Of a stretch of DNA of 64,000 nt, positions 41,314 through 53,145 are shown piece by piece (position 1 is the first letter of the stretch; every line of letters starts with the position of its first letter). A program made the position numbers and the translations under genes. The DNA comes from Tetraselmis striata (lineage: Eukaryota > Chlorophyta > Chlorodendrophyceae > Chlorodendrales > Chlorodendraceae), in contig VCJN01003494.1 in NCBI GenBank assembly GCA_006384855.1, forward strand, positions 1-64,000, written 5' to 3'. The notes under the pieces were generated by a model that was given only the letters and a program-made list of their open reading frames with translations, was not told the origin of the DNA and searched no databases.

Positions 41314-44300
41314 TCACTCGTCGGAGCCGGCGGGCTGCTCGGGCCAGGCGATGGCCGCCGAGCGCTGCCGCAGCCGCTCCAGCTCCTCCTCCTCGGCCGA
41401 CGCGCCTGGCGGCGGCCAGGGCTTGTCGAACAGGTCCCCGCAGCTCTTGCTCTTGGACGCCTCCGCGCCCTCCTCTGCGCCCTCCTCCGCGCCCACTCTC
41501 TGCAGGCGGGGCAGCCCGGGATGGGGGAGGGGGGGGCAGGGGTGAGTATTCTGGGAAGGACACACCACGCCAATGCAAAGCCCCCCGCCCCCAGCGCTCC
41601 GCTCATTCACTGAATGCCGCGGAAGATGACACTGTATTGGATGGGCTATTTGATGTTGATGTCAGAGCCCCGGCGCCATCGAGGGTTTCTTCTTAACAAA
41701 AGGCCCACCATTTCACTGCAATATGTTTCACGCATATTCACATATGACCGCATATTCACCAAAAGCTGGCCCACAAACAAGGAACCCCGCACTGACAGGA
41801 AACAACTGGGTTTACCCCCCCCCCCCCCCCCCCCCCCCGCGCCAGGTAATCAAATATTGCCGCCACGCTGCAGAGCGGTACCATTGTGACCCGCCAGTAG
41901 TGCAATAGGGACACACTTCGCCGATAACACCATACCGCCGTTTACACCCAACTTCCACCTTGCACCCCTCGGTTCATAAAACCCCTGTCCAGAATAGTCA
42001 AAGTTGGCACAGTCCCTCGCGGATGCAGCACACAAGCATCGCCACGCCGCTGCGCAACGTAAGTTAAACGATAGTCCATGTTGCATGAGTCCGAGACGGC
42101 TATCGAATGGCACGGCATGGCCCTCTCTTTCGCATATCGTTACTTGTCGGCCTGATGCTCGCTGGACAACATCGCGTTTGACACGCCCCTTCCCCATATG
42201 TTCTGGCCCTGCACCCCTTCCTGGCCTCCGTGGTCTTAATGACGAACTGCATCGCTGCTGCAGTGCCTTGACACATCCGCCGTGTTTTCGGAGGCGTTTC
42301 CGCCACAATTTCGCGGCGTCTTCCGCCGGGGTCAAGATGCTGACCATGCACATCACACAGAGCGCCGATCGATCCGGGCGCTTACGGTAACAATACAACG
42401 ACGGACACGGACAGGGCTCTAGCGATGTTAGGCTCCCCGCTGCTGCGTGGGCCGGTGAGCAGATGAAAAGGGGGAGGGGGGAGGGGCACCTCGGTGAGCG
42501 GCTCCGAGTCCGCGTGCGCCATGGGCCCCGGCGCCTTCGCCTCCGGGCTCGGGGGAGTTTCTTCTTGCGCCCGATAGGGGCCGCACAGCGCCGGCCGGGG
42601 CGCGTCCGCGCCCGAGGTCGGCGGGGCGGCGGAGGAGGGCGCGGCGGGGGCGTCGATCACAAAAAAGGTGGCGCCGTTGTCGCCCGCCGCGCCGCCCTGA
42701 GGCAGCAGCTGTGCCGGGCTGGCCAGGAGGCCCTGGATCACCTCCTGGCTGGCCGCCAGGCTCGCTGTGATGGCCTGCCCGCCCGAGATGGCGGGCAGCA
42801 CCGACAACATTGTCAGCAACGCACCGGGGGAAAGGGGGGAGGGGTCCAGTACGTCATGGGGTGGGACTGCCCATCCTGATGTGGGCTACCCAGAGGTAGG
42901 GCGGCAGGAGGTACCTGTAGGGTGGAATTGAATTAGCATCGGGTAAGATGGGCTAGGGCACCCTAAAACCCTATAAATCCAAAAGGGCAGGTTAGGTCAT
43001 AATAACATAAGCTGGGGCAGATAATCACTAAAACCCTATAGGTAATAGTGGGTTATCATAGGGTAAGATATGGCAGGGTACAACAAAATCGGCGGATGTT
43101 ATGAGACTTTGAGGGTTCAACACTTTGACCCTAAAATTCAACACCCTAAGTCGAGCAACTGACAGCCTCCCGGGACAGCCACATACTCCTGGCGGTGTGA
43201 GCCAGATTAGGGCAGCGTACACTGAGGGCAGCCTCAAAACCTTTACTTTATTTGCTACTTGGATCGTGTCCAGATTAAGGGTTCAGGGTTTTTAACCCTC
43301 ACACCCCACAACCCTAAGCACAGCATACGCCCGAAAATGACCCTATAAATGACTTGTTACCAACCCTAGAATGGTCCTACAACACGGACGGTCCCGCAAC
43401 AATATCCCAGCGGCTTGTCCCGCGCCCCAAGGTCACAAATACACTGCACCATTTATTTACCCCGCAGGCTGTCACGGACCCAAAACCATGCCATGACACC
43501 TATTACCGCGCGACTACTACCACTGTGTTCATGAGTTTCCTAAATAAATGAACCGATTTCACATTTCCTCTCTTCTCAGGCCAGTCCAGCGAGTTGCCTG
43601 TGAATGGCCCCAGAGCGAGTATGTTCGCCGTGGTCAGTCCAGGTTTCCAGGAAGCAATGATTGGGGGGAGGGGGGGCGGGGGAGGAGGGGCACCCGTTCC
43701 AGCATGACCGCCTCCGCCGCGTCGTCGCACGGCAGCAGCGAGAAGGACGCCTCGTCCGCGATGCTGCTACCCCCACCTCCTCCATCTCCACCCTCTCCGC
43801 CGCCGCGGTCGGGGTCCGGCTGCCCGCCCCGGCTGCCCTGCCCCGGCTGCCCTGCCCCCTGGGCCGCCCGCAGCGACATCACCAGCACCCGCTGCATCAC
43901 TACACGTGGGACAGAGACCCAGGGGGGGGGGGGGGGGAGCCGTACTCAGCCACCCAGCGGTTATGCACTGCCCTTCGGGGGCGCCCGCTCACTCCAATCT
44001 GATCAGACATCAGAAAATTCACCCGAAATTCCAGAATTCCACTACCATAGGCTGAAATTCAGGGAAATTCAGCTGGATTCAATACCTCCCACCCCACCAA
44101 TATGAATTATCTCCAGTAATTGCATTGCTGTGAATTCAGTCACTTTAGCTGCATTCAAATTTGAGTTCCATAGTTGGGAAATTGGGGGTGGTCAGCCTAA
44201 TTGCTCCTCGGCAAGTGTGAAACCGAGTGTGTGGGAACACTGGTTTCGTTAAAGTCTGCCACGAATTCAGCTGGATTCCCCAGAATTCAGTCTCATATGC

Positions 44301-47300
44301 TGGAATTCCAGCATATTCAGCTGAATTGCTCAGACGTCGGCCCGATCAGCCCCTGGCCCGGGCGCCCACCTTCGCTGTCGTCGTTGTCGTCCAGGCCGGC
44401 GGTGCTGGGGTCGCGCGAGCCGTCGCTGCCGGCCCACCACTGCGACTGCGCGTACGCGGCCGCGCCCGACGCGTTGGGCTCGCTGCTCGTGGGGCTCCCC
44501 GCGCGGCTGCGGATGTCGCCTGCCTGCGAGCCCGCCGCGAGGCCGGCCGCGGCCGGCTGCAGGCTGACGTCCATGCTGCGCGCTGGGCCCTCGTACCGCG
44601 CGTGCTGTGTGGGCCGAGAGCGCGAGGGAGGGAAGGGGGGGGGGGGGGGGGGGGGGGGGGCGTAATGAGTCCAATGGTGTCCATGCGTCACACAGACAGA
44701 CACACACATGTATATGTATATTGGGTATATCGCGTCTCATATTGTTGCTTGACACATGGCCTGCGCAACCCTACGATGAGTGTAGGGTTTTGGCCTTCGT
44801 GCAGGATAGATGAACTAGGGCTTTATTCGGGGCATGGGTGGTACTGTTGTAATGGGTCCGGGCGCACGTTCGTGGTCTAAATGACAGGAATCGGCTGTTG
44901 GTGATGTTCCGGGGACAGTGGTCCAGAATGGCCGATGGTATTCCGGGATGTTAGGGTTTAGGGCGGATGTGGTGGGGGGGGGGAGGGTGAGGAGGCAGCA
45001 GTGTGCAGGGGAGGCCGCGTTGGCCACGCACCACCCCGGTCATGTTCACCCGGCTCTTCGCCGGCATGTAGTCCGCGGGGTTGAGGGTGCTCGACTCGAT
45101 GCGCAGCACGTTGTGGAAAAAGATGACGACGGAGGTGTAGAAGAAGGAGGGGCGGATGCTGTTGTGGTCGCCGTCAAACCTGAGCGGAACAGCATGACGG
45201 GTGAGAGCGTGCCTCGAAGGTTGAAGGCACCAGGGTCGACATAGGGTTGGAGATGCACTCCTTCGGGTTTTAGGACCTGGGCTTTATACTTTTAGGATTT
45301 TGGTTTTAGGATTTTAGGCTTAGGTTTAGGATTTTACACTCGCTCATGGCTTCCTCTGGTTTAGGGTTTTAACAACAGGTGATCATATCCCTTCCTTCCG
45401 CACGAGGATGTCTGAGGCAATGATGGATAGCGAGCCCAAAGCATGGTCACAGCGCAGGGGGCGGGCTGGCGGGCGCACGAGATGAAGTTCTTCTCGCCCG
45501 CATACTTCTCGTGCAGCGCCTGGGAGTGGTGCTTCAGCACAAAGAGGTCGCCGTCCGCGTGGCCGAAGAGCGCGGGCACAAACGCCTCGCCCACCTTGTC
45601 GATGGGAGCGACCTCCAGGATGTCGAACCCAGCGCGCTTGCGCACCGAGCGCCGCATGAAGCCAATGGCCAGCTTCATGAGGTACTTGGGGATGGGCAGC
45701 CGCTGCTCCTCCACCAGCTCCACCATCAGCTCCGTCAGCTTGGAGAAAGGGCTGTCGCACACGATGCCGGCGATCGAGGGGTCCTGCCGGAGGAGCACAT
45801 CAGGGAATCGAAGCGGAAGGTGAGGAGGCGGCCAGCAGCAGCACAGCGTGGGCCTGATTCATCTCCGCGCAGAGCATACCGCTCAGCGGTGAGGTCCGGG
45901 TGCAGCTGTGGCAGGAAGACTGCGACCTGTGTGCTGTATTGGATACCGCCTTCGCATGCATGCAAAGCGCCTCCCTTGGAAACAGCTAGAGGAAGGACTT
46001 CTACTAGTTCAGCTGATCAGCTGCCTGCTTGTGGATGGCGGCGTGGCGGCAGGTGCCCGCGGCACTCAGCAGCACTAAGCGAACCGGGGCGGCGCCCCGG
46101 GGGGGCGATTGATCACATGTACTGCACCACCCGCTGGTTCAGTTCCATGCGGGAGCATACCCTCCCCCCCCCCACCCCCCCCCACCCCCCACCCCCGTCC
46201 CCCCCTGTCCGCACGTGCAGGAACATTTCGGTGTATCCATGCACACAGATCCACTCCGGCGCACACACAGATGGATGTGCGCGTGTTTGTGCATGTGGGG
46301 GAGGGAAGGGCATCCACAGCGTGCAATGGAAGGTGGTGCTTGGGATGCAGACCTCTGTGCAGTGCGGCATTGGCCATGTGTGGTCATGCAAACACAGATG
46401 CAAGGATGGGGGAGGTGATGCTGGGCGGGGACGCACCCGTTGGGAGCACAGCAGCGCGGTGACTGCCCCCATGGAGCGCCCCCACAGGCCGACCGTGGTG
46501 GCGAGCCCCTGCTCCCGCAGGTGCTCCAGCACCGTCTGTGGCAACCCCAGCCAGGGGAGGGGGGAAGAGGGGGGGGGGGGGGGCGGGGGCGGCAGAGCTC
46601 AGCCCCACTAGCTAGGACAGAGTGCATGGCAGCGGGTGTTGCGGTGGGTGTGATTGTGGCGGGGCGGTGCTGGAGAGCAACAGGGTGCAGCTGTGCGGCC
46701 CAGGGTGACAGCGCAGGCAGGGCAGCCCTCCCTGCCATCCATGCTTGGGGTGCCAGTTGCACACCGCCCTCATCGCGTCGCCAGCCTGCCCACCACGCAG
46801 CCGTTCTCCTGGTGTGTGTGTGTGTGTGTGTGTGCATGGGGAGAGGGGGTGGAGAGAGAGAGAGAGGCGGGCAGGAGGGGGGGGGGGGGGGGGGGGGGGG
46901 GGATGTTGCCGGGCGCCACCTGCACGTCGTCTACCTCGTGCGCGCCCAGCGTGACGTGGTCCCCCTCGCTCAGCCCGGATCCCTGCGCCACCCCAAGCCA
47001 GGGTGGGGGCACGCCGCGCAGCTCCGGTGAGCGCCATCCCGTTCAGATGCTACGCCGGGTGAGCGGTGTATGGTGGACATGCTCATGGGAGCGGAAGGGA
47101 CGCGGGTGAGGGGAGGGAAGGGGGGGGGGGGTGGCAGCCGCGCACTTCGAAGTCCAGCGACACGACCGCGATGCCTTCTGGCAGCAGACGATATATCGCC
47201 TCCTCCGAGTCTCTGCCGGCACGGAGAATGGGGCGTGTGTCCGTGTGGGAAGGGGGAAGGGGTAGGGGGGGGGGGGGGGTTCAGCGCGGTGGGAGTGAGC

Positions 47301-48292
47301 CCGGCGAAGGGAGGGCGCAGCAGCAGCAGCAGGAATGGCACATTGCAGGTGGCGATGATGCTGGTGATGCTGGAGCAGTCGGGAAGGAGGAGGGGCGCAA
47401 GGGGCGGAGGGGGGGGGGGGGGGGGGGGGTTGCGCACCGGCGACTGCCCGAGTTGCAGTGGCAGTAGATGACGGTCGGCAGTGGCCGCTGCGCTACCTCC
47501 GCCGTCGCGGGCACCAGCGTGAAGCGGCTCACCTCCAGCTGTTTTCCGCGCTTGTTGGTCTTTGGGGGGGGGGGGGGGGGGGGGGCTTGGTCAGCCTCGC
47601 CACAGCTGGTGTAATGCCCTGTGCGGAAACTGAGCTGGGATAATGGGCAGGGCGGCACCAGCTGGAAGTCTTTCCGCTGCGCGGCGTAGCGGCCGATGGC
47701 AAAGGAGCCGGAGGCGCCGCCCGGCAGGTCGCGCACCACGTACTCATCCCTGCAGCAGGACAGCGCACTGGGGGCTCAAAAATAACGCACCTCAGCATGA
47801 AGCCCCCCGGGGGCAGCCTCCTCCCCATCTGCCTCCTTATTACCACCGCCAGCCACACAAACACTATCAGTCTGCGGCTAAGTAACATTATTTCTCGTCT
47901 ATTTACACTGACAAACGGAGAAACGATTCAGAATACACGGCGATTAAAAAACGAACATTCAGACGCGAAGGTGCACAACAATGCACTAATATTATTCTTC
48001 GGCCCCGCGGACGACCGCATTTTAATAATCGTACGGAATCGTAGTGCAGCCCGCCGGATTTACCGCCGTAGTGCACCGTCTAATCCGGTGAGCGGCGTGC
48101 CGGAGCCCCCGTCCTATGGTACCTACCATGGCCGACGCGCACCAGCTCTGTCCCCTAAGTAAGCAGGCGTGCATTGGGAGGCAAGGCAGCGGGGCGGGGG
48201 GAGGGGGTGCGGCGAGGGTGCTGAGCGTATACCTGGGCGGGCGGCAGATGCAGTCCACGAGCTGGTCCCACAGCTGCGAGAGGCCGGCCATT
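41314..48292 (-). CDS. Alpha/beta hydrolase (plant-type S33/serine-aminopeptidase-like) with low-complexity C-tail
   Basis: Serine hydrolase fold, substrate unknown. Minus-strand exons: 48306-48233 (ATG at 48292), 47749-47659, 47559-47438, 47212-47146, 46982-46920, 46535-46437, 45783-45479, 45179-about 45035, then tail pieces near 44605-44343, 43900-43700, 42819-42490 and 41520-41314. Phases of the first eight agree. The start matches plant relatives: LWDQLVDCICRPPRDEYVV. Then TVIYCHCNSGSRRDSEEA (oxyanion region), VVSLDFEGSGLSEGDHVTLG, the nucleophile elbow GRSMGA (Ser), SIAGIVCDSPFSKL, an acid in GHADGD, and the catalytic His in FDGDHNSIRPSFF. The tail is rich in Ser, Gly, Pro and Asp, with an acidic-Leu helix near the end (EEEELERLRQRSAAIA) that resembles a ubiquitin-interacting motif. 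Tail exon joins are uncertain; the catalytic part is well supported. Confidence 0.8.
42940..43350. repeat. Degenerate telomere-like CCCTA-rich stretch in an intron
   Basis: Repeated AAAACCCTATAA, GACCCTAAAATTC and AAACCCTAA-like words, in both orientations, scattered over about 400 bp between two tail exons of the hydrolase gene. Similar words occur at 38570-38770, 45260-45375 and 62160-62290. Confidence 0.45.
44015..44335. repeat. Degenerate GAATTC/ATTCAGCTG-rich intronic block
   Basis: Repeated TGAATTC, AATTCAGCTGGATTC and GGAATTCCAGCA-like words in the tail region of the hydrolase gene. Related to the block at 38011-38175. Confidence 0.5.
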
Positions 48293-48306
48293 AGGCCGCC
48301 GCGGGC

Positions 48307-48952
48307 CTGCGAGGAAGCGTGGAGGGGGCAGGGTCAGGGTCAGGAGGTTGGGGTGTCATCGGGGACAAAAAGCGACCGGCGGGGTCGGGGGAGGAGGCGG
48401 GGAACCGGGAAGTGTTTGGGGGGGGGGGGGGGGGGGGGGGGGGGTGCTCACCAGGCAGGGCGGCGAGTGAGCTTTTCAAATTTCCGCCGTAGCGGACCGG
48501 CGGATTGCCGGTGTACCAGTACGAGGATAAGACCCCACGGTGGATCTCTCCCCTTCGCGGCAGTCTGCTGGGACGAGGCGGGGCCAGGGCAAGAGGTATG
48601 AGCCGCTACTGGAGCGAGGGAGACACGTGTACCGAAAGCTCGACTATCGTGCTGCCGGCTTTAATTGCACTGCGAAAGTCGCGGTGACGCAATGCCGAGA
48701 AACGGAGAAGGCGGGCTCCCAGTAGGCGAGGGGCTGTGAGGCGCTGTCTATCGGCTCGCGGGCCGGGCGGCGGGCTGGGAAGCCTAGGATGATCTGAAAC
48801 CGCCGCCGCCCCATACAATCCCTACATACAGCAAATAGGGTACATATAGGGCTGTAGGATTTTAGGGTTTACATTCCTTGCCCGCTCGGTTGAGCGGTCG
48901 TATCATCTGCGAGAGGTCCCGGGTTCGTCTCCTGCTGGTCGATGTTTTTTGG
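48307..48952. other. 5' side of the hydrolase gene and spacer
   Basis: Includes a long homopolymer at 48419-48444 (C on the hydrolase strand), consistent with a 5'-UTR intron. A tRNA-like fragment lies at 48888-48945. No other gene is supported. Confidence 0.35.
48888..48945 (+). other. tRNA-like fragment (possible SINE head or tRNA pseudogene)
   Basis: CTCGGTTGAGCGG resembles an internal A box. About 25 nt later GAGGTCCCGGGTTCGTCTCC resembles the variable-loop/T-arm part with the B box GGTTCG. The A box is shortened and no full cloverleaf can be drawn, so it is not called a functional tRNA. Confidence 0.35.
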
Positions 48953-49027
48953 CCCCCGGGACAGGACTGGCACCAGTGAAACCCTTGCACCGTCTCTACG
49001 ACGGCCGTTTAGGCAGCAATCCAGTTA
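48953..49027 (+). repeat. Dispersed repeat R1, copy c, cut by the YR element
   Basis: Keeps the first 75 bp or so of R1 (CCCCCGGGACAGGACTGGCA to GCAGCAATCCAGTTA) and stops exactly at the TTTAGATCAT boundary of the recombinase element copy 3. Confidence 0.7.
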
Positions 49028-49038
49028 ATTTAGATCAT

Positions 49039-51936
49039 TTCAAGTTGAGTCTGGGTTTGCCAGTCATGAGCGATCGGAGAGAGCGGTGGATTGACGGAGA
49101 AGGGGTAGCGCCAGGTCATGAAGGAGGCACCGGGAAGTAAGGCCACCGCTGCGGAGTCGTGTTGGACTTGGAAGTGGTGCAAGGGGGCGATGTGGCCAAA
49201 GAAGAACCATGCGCCAGGTGAAGGAAGAACGTTGGGGTCGATGTAGTCCAGAACGACGTCAGAATTAGTGGCCCAGCCGCCTTGGTAGCGAATGTGGGAC
49301 AATAGAACTTCAATGGCGTTGGCGGCAGACGCTGCTCCCTTGCGAAGGCTGTGTGAGGTCCAGGAAGTGCCGGCGGGAAGGGCAGCACCAACAAGACGGC
49401 TGAAGACAGCCAGTCCGACATTGTAGCGGCGGTCCAAGGTTTTGACCGCTCGCTTGGGGTGGCCGCCCTGAAGTTTGTTTCAGCCAAGGCAACAGTAACC
49501 AGGGGGACAGACTGTACGTTGTCGATGAAGTGGTTCAGGAGGCGTGCAACTCGGAGGTGTTCTGACACCGGAAGGAGAAGCCCGCACATGTCGTCGGGTC
49601 CCCGTCGGCCAGCGCGACCTTTCTCGCGGTACACCTGCAAGGTAATTTTGCAATCGTCGACATGCACATCCCGCACACGGTAGGAGACGCCAGTAAGTCC
49701 CTTGGCAAAGAACATTAAGTTGACAACCGAGGCAACGAGGGCTCGGAAGTCGTGCTGGTACACTGTGGTGGGAGCAGACATAATTAACTTGGCCTTCTCA
49801 ACGAATATGTAAGCTACATCAGCAGGCAGAGGAACTCGCAAAGGGGCGGCTTCCAGTCGGCGCTTTCGCAGCATCAACCCACGTCTAGCTGCAATAAGGT
49901 GTAGGCTGCTGTCCTTGGCGATTGGGTCGAGGTTGTGCAACTCGAAGAACGTGTTGATTGCAGACAGGTAGGGTTGCAATGACTTAGCTCCAATGTGCCC
50001 TCGCTCACCAATATCCATGCAACGTACCGGACGACAGTAGCATTGGTCGCCTCGAGCGGGCTGATGTTCTCGGAGTCGTGGCAGAACTCCGCCAACTGAG
50101 ACAGTCTGCCGGCGTAGCTCTTGAGTGTCTGAGCGGTGAGGGAGCTGGAGAGCAGGTCGAGCGTCCGCTGTCCTTACTCGTCTGAGCCGAAAGCATCATG
50201 CAGTCGAGATCGCAGTGAAGCAGCCCGGGGAGCGACAGCTTCGGGCTCGTCAATTACGTAAGTGCGTCGTCTTACCGACAGATAGAGTGCCAGGGGGGCG
50301 ACTACTGTTTGCAAAGTACTCGGCAGCTGCGGTTAGGTTTCCGGCGGTTGGCCGGTTGTTGGCGGGGCTAGGTTCAGGTAAGAGGGCCGCCCCGCGCGCC
50401 CTTCGCGCTCGTAGCGCCTGTCACGCGCGCAACGTACACACGCGAAGCTTGGTTGTTGCGAAACAGTTGTAACACGCTGTGTGACAACCGACGGACACAA
50501 TGATGAAATGGTACGGGAGGCGGTTGGTTGAGCCGCCATGTGCAGGTGTGCGGATGGTTGAGCCGCATTCGGCTGTAGCTATAAGAAGCGCCGCACCGAC
50601 GAAGATCTAAATGAAGTCTGTAAGGTGGGGGGGTCAGGTCCGGACACAGGGCGCTCATCCCGCAGTTGAGCTGCAAGGGTGCGCTTTGCGGCGGTCACCG
50701 AAAGGTGGCCGCGCAAAGCTCCAGCAGCTCCGACGAAATGCGCCCCACACCGTCACTCGTGCTCACCTTCGCGGCCACGCCCGCGTCCACCGCCACGCCC
50801 TCGTCCACGCCCGCGACATGCAGCTGCTGCCGCTACCCGAGCAGTAGCGGTTGCTTTGGCGCTGCTGGCCACAGTCGCCTCGAAGACGCGACGCTCGTAG
50901 TCCCTCATGAGGTCCCCAAAAATCGCGGAACCCAGATGCTCAGAAGCAGGCTGAAAGTGTTGAGCTCGCAGCACGTCCAGAACACCTTGGTCACCGTGCA
51001 CTCGCTTGACCTCAATAAGCCTCCGTAGGAAGGCCAAACGAAAGCGAAAAGCCTTGTCGATGGCTTCGGCGTGGTTCCGAGCTCTCGCGAGGTAGGGGGT
51101 GAAGTCCTGACTTGCAGCAGGGACGTAAGGTAGCCACGAGAGCCACGAAAAGTGCGGCCATGTGGGCGCCGAAACACGACATCCATAGATACTCCTCCTG
51201 GGCCGGCAGACGCCGGTCATCCGGCTTGAGGTACTCGTTCGTTAGGTCGGTGCTCAGGGGGAAGAGTCCAGGCACTCGGCTGACCGGTCGAACGGCCTCG
51301 TAACCAGACTCTGCTCTCTGCAATAGTTCTGGCACTGCGAGGTAGTCATCCTCGTCACTCACGGATTTTGCTCCGACACGGCAGCTCTGGGCTAGCTCTA
51401 GCAAGTCGGGGCGCTCTGCGGCTCCCCCGCTGCCTGTCGGCTGTCCCGCGATGCGCTGCACTGATGCGCTGCCCGGAACCGGAACCATGTGCTCCTTCTC
51501 CATCAACAACGCGCTCACGAGCCGTCAATTGGGCCATCGCTGTAGCAAGCTCTCGCAGTAATGTAGACTGGGCCTTCACGTCTGCGTGTAGCGACTCGAG
51601 CGTCAGCTCAATGACGGGTTCTTCTCCATCAGGCATGGTAACGCACGGGCGTACGGATGAGAATATCACACACGGGTGGTGAGCCGGGTGTGGTCTTGAA
51701 CAACATGGGGTGACCTTGCTCGCAACAGGTTACGAGACAGTTTTAACATCGCTGCGTGGAACGCAGCGAAAACTGGAAGATGGCATGCTCAGCTTTTATG
51801 ACTGCTGTTATGTCTACTCGTGCTGCACCCAAAAGGGCGCAACGACAGGTGCCTAGTTCCCGTACCACGGAGCAGCACTTGTAGCTGAAAAGCGGTTAGG
51901 TCAAGGGAGGAAACCCCATAAACTAGTTTAGATCAT
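49039..51936 (-). mobile_element. YR element copy 3, full length but decayed
   Basis: Same layout as copy 1 over 2.9 kb: right end with a perfect hairpin (51750-51768), gag-like region (51669-50753), TGA followed by CGG, then the recombinase (to about 49115). The boundary word TTTAGATCAT is at 49029-49038 and 51927-51936. The gag-like frame is broken by at least two frameshifts (near 51450 and 51130). The recombinase has a stop near 50590 and frameshifts near 50030 and 49400. The box I region reads AKGLTGVSYRV instead of ARGLTGVSCRV. HSLRKG, GGW and DYID are still readable in one frame. It cannot make its own proteins but keeps both ends. Confidence 0.85.
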
Positions 51937-53145
51937 ATCACCGCGCTAGCCTTGTCACCCGGGCGGAGTAAGGCACATATTGTATCCGATAAAATAAATA
52001 TGCCACGCGCCTTTTTTCAACAGACATAGTCGCTAAATAATGTTATATACCGGCAGTATTAGGGGTACCCGTCCCGAACGGTACGTCCATTCCTGGCTCC
52101 CCACCCCAGAAGTTCACCGTGCAAAGGGTAGGGCGGACCTTCCGTGGTCAGTGCCGGGCAGCGTTTTACTACAGGGATCGAACAGTGGTGGAGATTCCAT
52201 CACTGACCTTTAATTAGTTTTGCAGAATGCTTCGGCAATTTGCTTGTTGACTGCATCGGAGCGTCGCCTACTCAGGGCTTTCCGTGGCTGGATCGCTGCC
52301 AAACGGCCGTCCTAGAGACGCTGCAAGGGTTTCCCTGCTGTTGCCTGTCCTGTCCCCGGGGATGGGAAAACCCTGTGTAGACCCATCAACAAGCGGCGCC
52401 CTCGCGCGCGATTTCCGACGACCGCATCGTGTCAGCAGCAGCATCCATCATCAGGAATCAGGATGGCAGCTTCACAGCTCAGTCGCATCAGTCAGGTGGG
52501 CAGCAGTCGCATTTGCCGCTGCGCCCTGACCGAGGGGCCATCGCCTTCACTGCAACACATCGTCGCCGGTCCTGCGCTCGGACGTGCTTGCCCACCCGCC
52601 TCAGGCGCCGTCCGCGAAGTCACTCTCTCCGTCGGGTCATTCCTCCGTACTCGGCAGACCAGTGGGGCTTGGCAGAGGTGTGTGGTGAGGACACGGGGGG
52701 GGTGGGTGGGGGGGGGCGGCGATAAGGCAGTGCAAAGGAGGGGAAAGGGCGGGGGGGGGGGGGGGGGGGGGGGGGGCAGCTCCGGGAGGTGAGATAGGGC
52801 AGCTCTAGCAAACTGAGGGGCGAGCAGGCGGGTTTGGGCTGCGCCGGGGACCAGGTACTGGGCTGCCTGTAGAATCGCACCGACAAAGGGCATGTACCGC
52901 AGCCACAGCCAGGTGGCCGGGACATGATACGGGAAGGCGACCAAAATGGAGGGGGTGGGGTTTGGGTGGGGGAGGGGGGACTACGGAAGAAAAGGGGTGC
53001 ATGTCAATTCGCGTGTAGTACGGGGGCTGTGTGTGGGTGGGTGTGTGTGTGTGGGGGGGGGGGAGGCGCCGCTCCTTTGCTGCCTTTCGGTAATGACTGC
53101 CTGGTTGACCTGATCAACCCACACACCCACCCTTCTCCAGACAAA
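51937..53145. other. Spacer upstream of the TPLATE-like gene
   Basis: An AT-rich part (51937-52080), an inverted R1 repeat (52126-52372), and G tracts near 52696-52720 and 52752-52776. Nothing else is recognised. The 5' UTR of the TPLATE-like gene should lie at the right edge. Confidence 0.35.
52126..52372 (-). repeat. Dispersed repeat R1, copy d, inverted
   Basis: Reverse complement reads CCCCGGGGACAGGACAGGCA, then GTCTCTAGGACGGCCGTTTG and AAATTGCCGAAGCATTCTGC, ending GGAAGGTCCGCCCTACCC. Together with copy c it flanks YR copy 3 in inverted orientation. Confidence 0.65.

Noticed and set aside
47330-47400. An additional hydrolase exon (SSITSIIATCNVPFLLLLL) with apparent splice signals
   Set aside because: Joining 47438 directly to 47212 gives perfect phase and the family-typical GSRRDSEEA sequence; the extra piece would break both.
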